Shown here in pieces: positions 58,151-64,000 of a stretch of DNA of 64,000 nucleotides. Source of the DNA: Combretum micranthum (Eukaryota; Streptophyta; Magnoliopsida; Myrtales; Combretaceae). The stretch covers positions 1,674,001 through 1,738,000 of the forward strand of contig JAMXBD010000094.1 of NCBI GenBank assembly GCA_024138025.1. Direction: 5' to 3'. Position numbers and translations under genes: made by a program. The notes under the pieces are model-generated. The model worked only from the letters and a program-made list of their open reading frames with translations, was not told the DNA's origin and did not search any database. Position 1 is the stretch's first letter; every line of letters begins with the position of its first letter.

Positions 58151-59900
58151 ATTTATAGTCATATACTTGGATTACCTTGAAAATTCACATGTCTATAGAA
58201 TTTAAGTTTTGAAACCATAATCAATTTAAATTTACTATTATAATAGGAAAAAATTTGGGTAAGGCTCAATTAAATTATTTTTTAGTACTTGGCTTTGCAC
58301 AAATTTTATGTTTCCATGGAATGAACAAATTTAAATCAGATTGAGAATTTGTTTGATAGGAAACCAACCACCATATGTAACAAAATTTGAAAAGAAATGC
58401 AAGACGCTAAGTTTCTAAGTTCAAACTAAGGCTTAAAAGTTAGAAAAAAAAATGTTAAAAATTCTCTATACTGAAATCGTTTGGTCGGCTTGTAATCTTT
58501 TTTAGATGCTAGAGCTAAAATGAAGATGTTTATAATTGCATAAAATGGGCTTCACTGTCTATTGATCCTCTTAAGTTTTACCATAAAAAAAAAAAAAAAA
58601 CCCAATTATAATGGTGTTGTGCCGTGCATATGTTTGCAATTGTATATGTTGAAATTTGAGGCGTGCATGGTATAGCTTTATTCGATTTACCCTCCAAGCC
58701 AAACTAAATCGCATTTTATGATTCAGTTTTTCTTTTAAATTCGAAATTGATCATACGTTTGGTTCATATTTTTTTCATATTGGAAAAAAAATGCTTGATA
58801 CAGTTTGATTTGCGGTTCAAATCATATTTTTATTTTTAAAGTAAAAATAAATTCTATCAAAAAATTTCAATTATATATTTCTTATCACCAATACAAATAT
58901 AAACAATAAGATTTGAAATTAATTATTTACCTAAATAAATATGTGAAGCTTATAGTGAGGAAGAGATAATATATTATCATAAAATTATAATCATCTTGAA
59001 CTATAATGATATACTATACTCAATAAAAATAAGAATATGCTATTCGAATATGGATGCAAATTTTAATTCACTGTATACTTTTAATTGACATACTATCAAT
59101 TATGTAAACCAATAAATAATTAATTAAGTGATAAATATAGATTAATTAGTAAGACAAAAGAAAGAGAATTTCATAATACTAGAGGCTAAAATTTAAAAAT
59201 TATCTTACTTGTGGACATACTTCAACAATTGAAACATAATATGACCATTCTAATTTCATTTTCATGAATAATACATATCTAAATAAAAATATTTACAAAT
59301 AAGATATTTTTTAAATAAAACAATCAAAAGAAAGAAAATAATTTGTTTGAATTTTTTTCCAACATGTAAAATGGTTTGGTTTAGGGTATCAAATTGAATC
59401 GCTAATTGTTTTGAAAAAGAAATGAAATTTCAATATAGTTTGGTTGGCTCTTTTGCACAACCCTAGTCAAAATTTTATAGTATCCAAATTAAAATTAAAG
59501 GAAAAAAAGAAAAAGAACTGGTGAGAATCTTTAAAAAAATTGAGGAAGCACCAATGAGTCGTTCACTTCGTGTTATGGAATAAAGATGAAATGAATTTCA
59601 ATTCAATATAAATGTAATAGAGTTTTAATGACTATTATAAAATTCGCTTGGTGTAAAAAAAAAAAAAGTAATTATCGAAGTAAAAGGTAAAATATTTATA
59701 ACACCCTATTGTCTTTTTTATAGAGAGAAGATAATTGTATAAATAATATTTTTAAGACAAGGATATGTATGACAAAGTTGGAAAATAAACCATAATAATT
59801 CATAGACATGAATTGTTATTCATTATTTTACGTAATAATAATTTATTATAAATTGTCATTCCTCTTCACAGTAATAATAGCTTTATGTAGAATGAAGAGT
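58151..59900. other. AT-rich intergenic stretch, no gene seen
   Basis: A poly(A) tract lies at about 58,586-58,600 and another at about 59,657-59,668. Otherwise it is featureless to my reading. Confidence 0.5.
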
Positions 59901-59940
59901 GAATAAATAACTATTTATCTGTAGTGAATCGACATACAAC

Positions 59941-60066
59941 AAAATTTATGGAAGAAAATAGGAAGTTGAAAAGATATGGTGGTTGTACACCCATTACAAT
60001 AATAAAATTTATGGAAGAAAATAGGAAGTTGAAAAGATATGGTGGTTGTATACCCATTACAATAAT
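59941..60066 (+). repeat. Tandem duplication of a 63-bp unit
   Basis: 59,941-60,003 and 60,004-60,066 are almost identical. The only difference I see in the shared core is GTACAC against GTATAC. The period is a multiple of three, which keeps one frame open by chance. The low divergence means the duplication is recent. Confidence 0.92.
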
Positions 60067-60097
60067 AATAGTAATAATAATAATAATAATAATAAGA
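60061..60097. repeat. (AAT)n microsatellite
   Basis: An AAT/TAA run follows directly after the 63-bp duplication, with one GTA interruption. Confidence 0.9.
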
Positions 60098-61790
60098 TAT
60101 AGATAAATATCATATAAGATAGAGAATTCGATGTCCCATAATTTTTTTTTTTAACGGGACTACTCTTATTTATTATAAAATGGCTCAAATCCATATCTAA
60201 CCATGATCATACATCAGTGAAGTGCAAAATATATCAAGTACTATATTTATTTTGGGTAAATTATGTTAGAAAGTATCAACGTTTGGAGGTAAGTTCATTT
60301 AAAGTATTAATGTTTCAAGTAGTTAAAAAAAAAGAATCAATATTTTGCAAAGTAAATCAAATGAAGTATCAATGTTTTGTAAAGTTTCTTTAAGGTATCA
60401 ACATTTAGATTAATTTTCAATTAAATTTCCTTAGTTTCTACTATTGGTCAAATATTAATATCTTATTTAACTCACTTTTTTTATACTTTTTTTTAACCAC
60501 TAGAAATATTAACACCTTAAGTGAATTAATCTCCAAATATTAATTTCTCTTTTTAATAACTTGAAATATTATTTATATTAATAGTTAGATGATTGATTGC
60601 TATGTCCTATTGATGGGATTGCAAAAATTTGATGCATGATAGATAAGATATAAACAAAAAAGGTATGAATATCGATTTTAGTTGGTTAAAGATAAAGAAG
60701 ATTATAACAACTTATTTAATTCAAAGATTTGTATTTATCTCAAAGGGAAAAAAACTTCCAAAACTATATATATGATGATGACAACAATATGACAGTACTA
60801 TAAAATAATCCATAACTGTAACAATAATCAAATGAAGAAAATTATAACAGCTAATTTAATTCAAAGATTCATATCTATCTCAAAGCTAAAAACTTATAAC
60901 AACAACAACAACAACAACAACAACATGATTCTTATGATTTGAATTAACAATCAATTTTTTAGTAAATTTAATAAACAAGATTACTCTCTCTCTTCCTCTC
61001 TCTTATGATAAGGCATATGTTTTTATCTATATTTTGGAAAGTTATTTTGTTTCTATCCCTACCAATCAATATTTGCCATATGTTATGAAGTGATAAAATC
61101 TCTAAAATAAAACAAGTAATAATTATCATATTGGGAGCTTTTATAGTCCCATCAATAAGACCATCCGGTCAACCATCTAATAATTAAAATAAATATAAAA
61201 ATTGAAATGTTAACTCTTTTAGTGGATCAATCACGGTTTAGTATAGTGTGAGCCGTTGGATAGTCGACATGACAGGTCCCATTAAAATTAATGATGAGAC
61301 CATAAAATTTCCTGATCACTTTATAACACATGGAAAAAGATTTATTAGCAAGGATAGGAATGAGACAGCTCTTCGTGGACAACCATTCTATCCTTATATC
61401 TTTCTATTCTCATGGGAAATAGTGGATAAAGCTAAAACAAACCCTAGAGTATCTTTATAAATAAATTTGAGTATATCCTATTCATCCATATTATATAAAC
61501 AGGAAAGATAGAGAGTCAATGGTTTAAAGAGAGAAGTGGGTCTCATCAATTGAGAAAAACAATTGGAAAAGTGTGAGGGAGAAAAAGAGGAGGAACAAGT
61601 GAGAGATGCTATGACAAATTTGCTTTGGATCGGATTTTGAAGTAAAACTGGTAAGCATGTCCTAATCTTGGAATGCTTTGTTTTTCTCTCTTGTTTCAAA
61701 TCTAAAATGAGAAAATTTATTGACAATCAAATTTATAATTAAAAGGTAAAATTGAAAAAGAAAACATGATTTGTGTGAGAATGCTTTGTC
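60098..61790. other. AT-rich intergenic stretch, no gene seen
   Basis: CTCTCTC-type runs lie near 60,984-61,003. The 70-codon open frame at 61,248 has no recognisable motif and lies in repeat-like sequence. Confidence 0.45.
60898..60924. repeat. (AAC)n microsatellite
   Basis: About nine AAC units. Confidence 0.93.
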
Positions 61791-61794
61791 AACA

Positions 61795-62160
61795 CTAATA
61801 TCATGTCTGATATGTGAGATTGAATCTGGAATGCAATCACGATTTCAGGTTTCATTCATCTTCTTATGTTTGGATACATTTTTAAAAGCCGGAATCATGA
61901 TTTCTGGAATCAACGATTTTGGTTTTGAGGGGAAATTCGATTCGCCTTTGAGAAGTTGGAATTGCGATTTGATTTCACCTTATTGATAATTATTACTGCA
62001 ATTGCTTTTTTATAGTTATTATTCATATTTATCACTAAGGATATTTTTTATAAATAGCACGTCCATTTGAAGTATCTATCCAAAGAAATAGATTTATCAT
62101 TCCTCATCTTATTCCATTCTATTCCAAAGGATTCTTGTGTACCAAAAACTTTTGGGATTG
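61795..62160 (+). repeat. Dispersed repeat, copy 2
   Basis: It shares CATGTCTGATATG, CAATCACGATTTCAGG, TGTTTGGATACATTTTTAAAAG, CCGGAATCATG, GGAATCAAC and GAGGGGAAATTCGATTC with the copy at 4,395-4,800, in the same order and orientation. Confidence 0.6.
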
Positions 62161-62439
62161 CATTGTTGAATAAAACTTTTATAGTTATTAAAACAATACT
62201 TACTGCTCGTTTAATTCATTGTAATAAATATTCCATACAGCAATTCGTATTACAAAAAATTTTAACTATCATTCACTGATTAAACCTATGAATAGCAATT
62301 CAATAGTGGAATTAGCCTTTTTCACCTTATAGATAAAAATTAACAAATGAAAATTTTATTATAGTTTTATTCCATTCTTTAATAATAACAATTATATTGT
62401 AGCTTTATTTATTTTATGAGGTGAAGGAACAATTAGAGT

Positions 62440-64000
62440 TTTGGCCTTTGCACTCTTATCATCCTTTAGAGTTGCTTAAATATACTAAAATATTACATCA
62501 AACTCTATGACAATCAACCTAAAAAGATTTTATCAGAATTTAGACAAAAGATGTAGTTTTTTTTTTCATTCATTCTTATAAATGACAATAACATATATTA
62601 TGTGATTATAGTGGGATATGGGCTTATGATTATGTATCATTGATGATAATAAGTTTCTTTTTTTACTTTATTTATGTAATATTATGGTGCATGTAATGCA
62701 TGTATGTGTCTAACAAGTAATATTGGTTATCTAGAAAAAGTTTTATATGGATTGTAGGAGAAAATGAAGGGAGAGATTTGGAGTGTGAGTAGTCCTATAT
62801 GGATTCTAGGAGAAAATTTGTATTGGTTTATAAGATTAAGTAGTGAATATCAACACTAATTAATAACTTTTGGGTCAAATAGTTAAAAAAAAAATGCTAA
62901 CTAGTGATTGTTTGCTGTACTTTTGATTTTCGTTTTTAGTTTGAGGTGTTACAATTCATTTCGCTATAATTGTAATTACATTATAGTCTTGTTCCTTATG
63001 AATGACTATTACAAAATTCACTTGATCGTAATGGTGATTCCATAGGGAATCTTTATTACAAAAAACATTGAATAGCTATTATTTTCTCAAACATATGAAT
63101 AATAATTCAATGTTGGAATTGTCTTATTTTAAAATACCACAATTAAAATAATAAATTTATAGAGGAAAATCCTATCACAACTCTATTCCATTTCACACTC
63201 TTATCATCCTTTAAAGTTACTCAAATGTTATCTCTAAATTTATTATAACTGAGTAAAAAAGATTTTATTGAATGATAATATGTGATTACAATGGATTATA
63301 AACATATGACTATGATAATTTTCCTTTTTAATTCATCTATGTTATATTATGTTTCATGTGATGCATGCGCTCATCTAATAGAAATAGATTTACATTGCTA
63401 TGTACATAATACAAATTCAATAATCGTCTAATTTAACAAACACAGTGTGCTATTTCAATTGTATATACTTGAGCATTTTAATGCCATTTAGGCATAAATT
63501 TTTAGAAAGGGAAAATTTGAAAAAGTTTTGATGCTATTGTTATGTTTTCTTTCTTCATTCAACTTTCAGATGTTCTGTCAAGATTCCATGTAGCATGTAA
63601 ATAACCCCAGATGACACAAAAATCATGTAAACAAATCATAAAACATAAGCCAATGAATTCTAAATCTCTCTTTTGTGTGATTAGGGCTTCTGTGTTTATA
63701 ATTTGTTGAAAAGAGAGACTTGAAGTGTAAAGTTTCGTGAGAGTTTATGTGTGATTTGACAATTTATTTTCCCACAATGCGTGTCATGCAGGATCTTATT
63801 GGATCTTCATAGGTATTGATTAGAAAACACCCACTAGATCATGTTTTCAACTTTTCCCTTTTTACGACAAAAAAGAAAATCACCTTTTGAAAAATAGTGA
63901 TTATATGTCATTACTTTGTTCAATTAACTAGTTTCTTCTCCATAAGCTATTACTTTCTTTGTGTGGACAAAAATATTCATATTGTGTAGATAAGAGATGT
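62440..64000. repeat. Right-edge region related to the left edge of the window
   Basis: 62,470-62,720 and 63,200-63,370 resemble each other and also 2,870-3,000. 62,740-62,890 resembles 1,040-1,330. 63,400-63,510 resembles 4,080-4,260. 63,845-63,995 resembles 118-240 (CATTACTTTGTT..AATTAACTA and CATAAGCTATT). No gene is seen in it. Confidence 0.5.

Noticed and set aside
61248..61460. 70-codon frame beginning RWIVDMTGPIKI
   Set aside because: No homology that I can recognise, no coding context, and the surrounding sequence is AT-rich and repeat-like.
1..64000. tRNA or rRNA genes
   Set aside because: I looked for cloverleaf-like A- and B-box patterns and rRNA-like GC-rich conserved blocks and saw none. 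The tRNA-like matches are only retroelement primer sites.

Overview
This window is plant nuclear DNA, most likely from an angiosperm with a repeat-rich genome. It is strongly AT-rich. It carries Ty3/gypsy chromovirus (Tekay/Del-like), Ty3/gypsy Tat-like, Ty1/copia and CACTA elements and a caulimovirid remnant, plus one degenerate plant-type ELM2-domain gene with a putative spliced intron. I see no intact protein-coding gene, no rRNA or tRNA gene and no bacterial-type feature. The species cannot be named from the sequence.

Layout. Positions 1-7.8 kb are non-coding, with imperfect tandem repeats, dispersed repeat copies and an LTR/promoter-like block at 6.66-7.5 kb. A broken ELM2-domain gene lies at 7.83-9.14 kb. 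From about 10.38 to 16.04 kb there is a decayed endogenous pararetrovirus: a tRNA-Met primer site, coiled-coil ORF fragments, a movement-protein-like region and a coat-protein-like region. It is cut off before any protease or reverse transcriptase.

The pararetrovirus abuts a minus-strand Tat-like gypsy element (integrase end at 16.04-17.15 kb, gag, leader and 5' LTR at 20.03-21.38 kb). That element is split by a 2.9-kb solo LTR (17,153-20,027) with perfect 5-bp target duplications (TTAAG). At 21,376 a CACTA-type end begins, and a matching inverted end lies at 50,155. Inside that span sits a Tekay-like gypsy element (24,217-45,757, duplication TCCAA) with 3.86-kb LTRs. Inside its 5' leader sits a minus-strand copia element (29,440-36,408, near-perfect 5-bp duplication). 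Further right, a solo Tekay LTR in inverted orientation (52,497-56,325, duplication ACGGC/ATGGC) interrupts a second, unrelated large LTR that ends at 56,407. The last 7.6 kb is non-coding, with palindromic tandem repeats, microsatellites and repeat copies that resemble those at the left edge.

The coding parts of all elements are full of stop codons and frameshifts. Many stops look like C-to-T or G-to-A changes, and the first ~137 aligned bases of the two Tekay LTRs differ only by transitions. This is what long-term cytosine methylation would leave. The window is best read as a stack of silenced, nested insertions. The items I found most worth following are a decayed but protein-like extra reading frame between the Tekay 5' LTR and gag, the partial third-LTR stub at the Tekay right end, and the palindromic repeat cluster near 56.9-57.1 kb.
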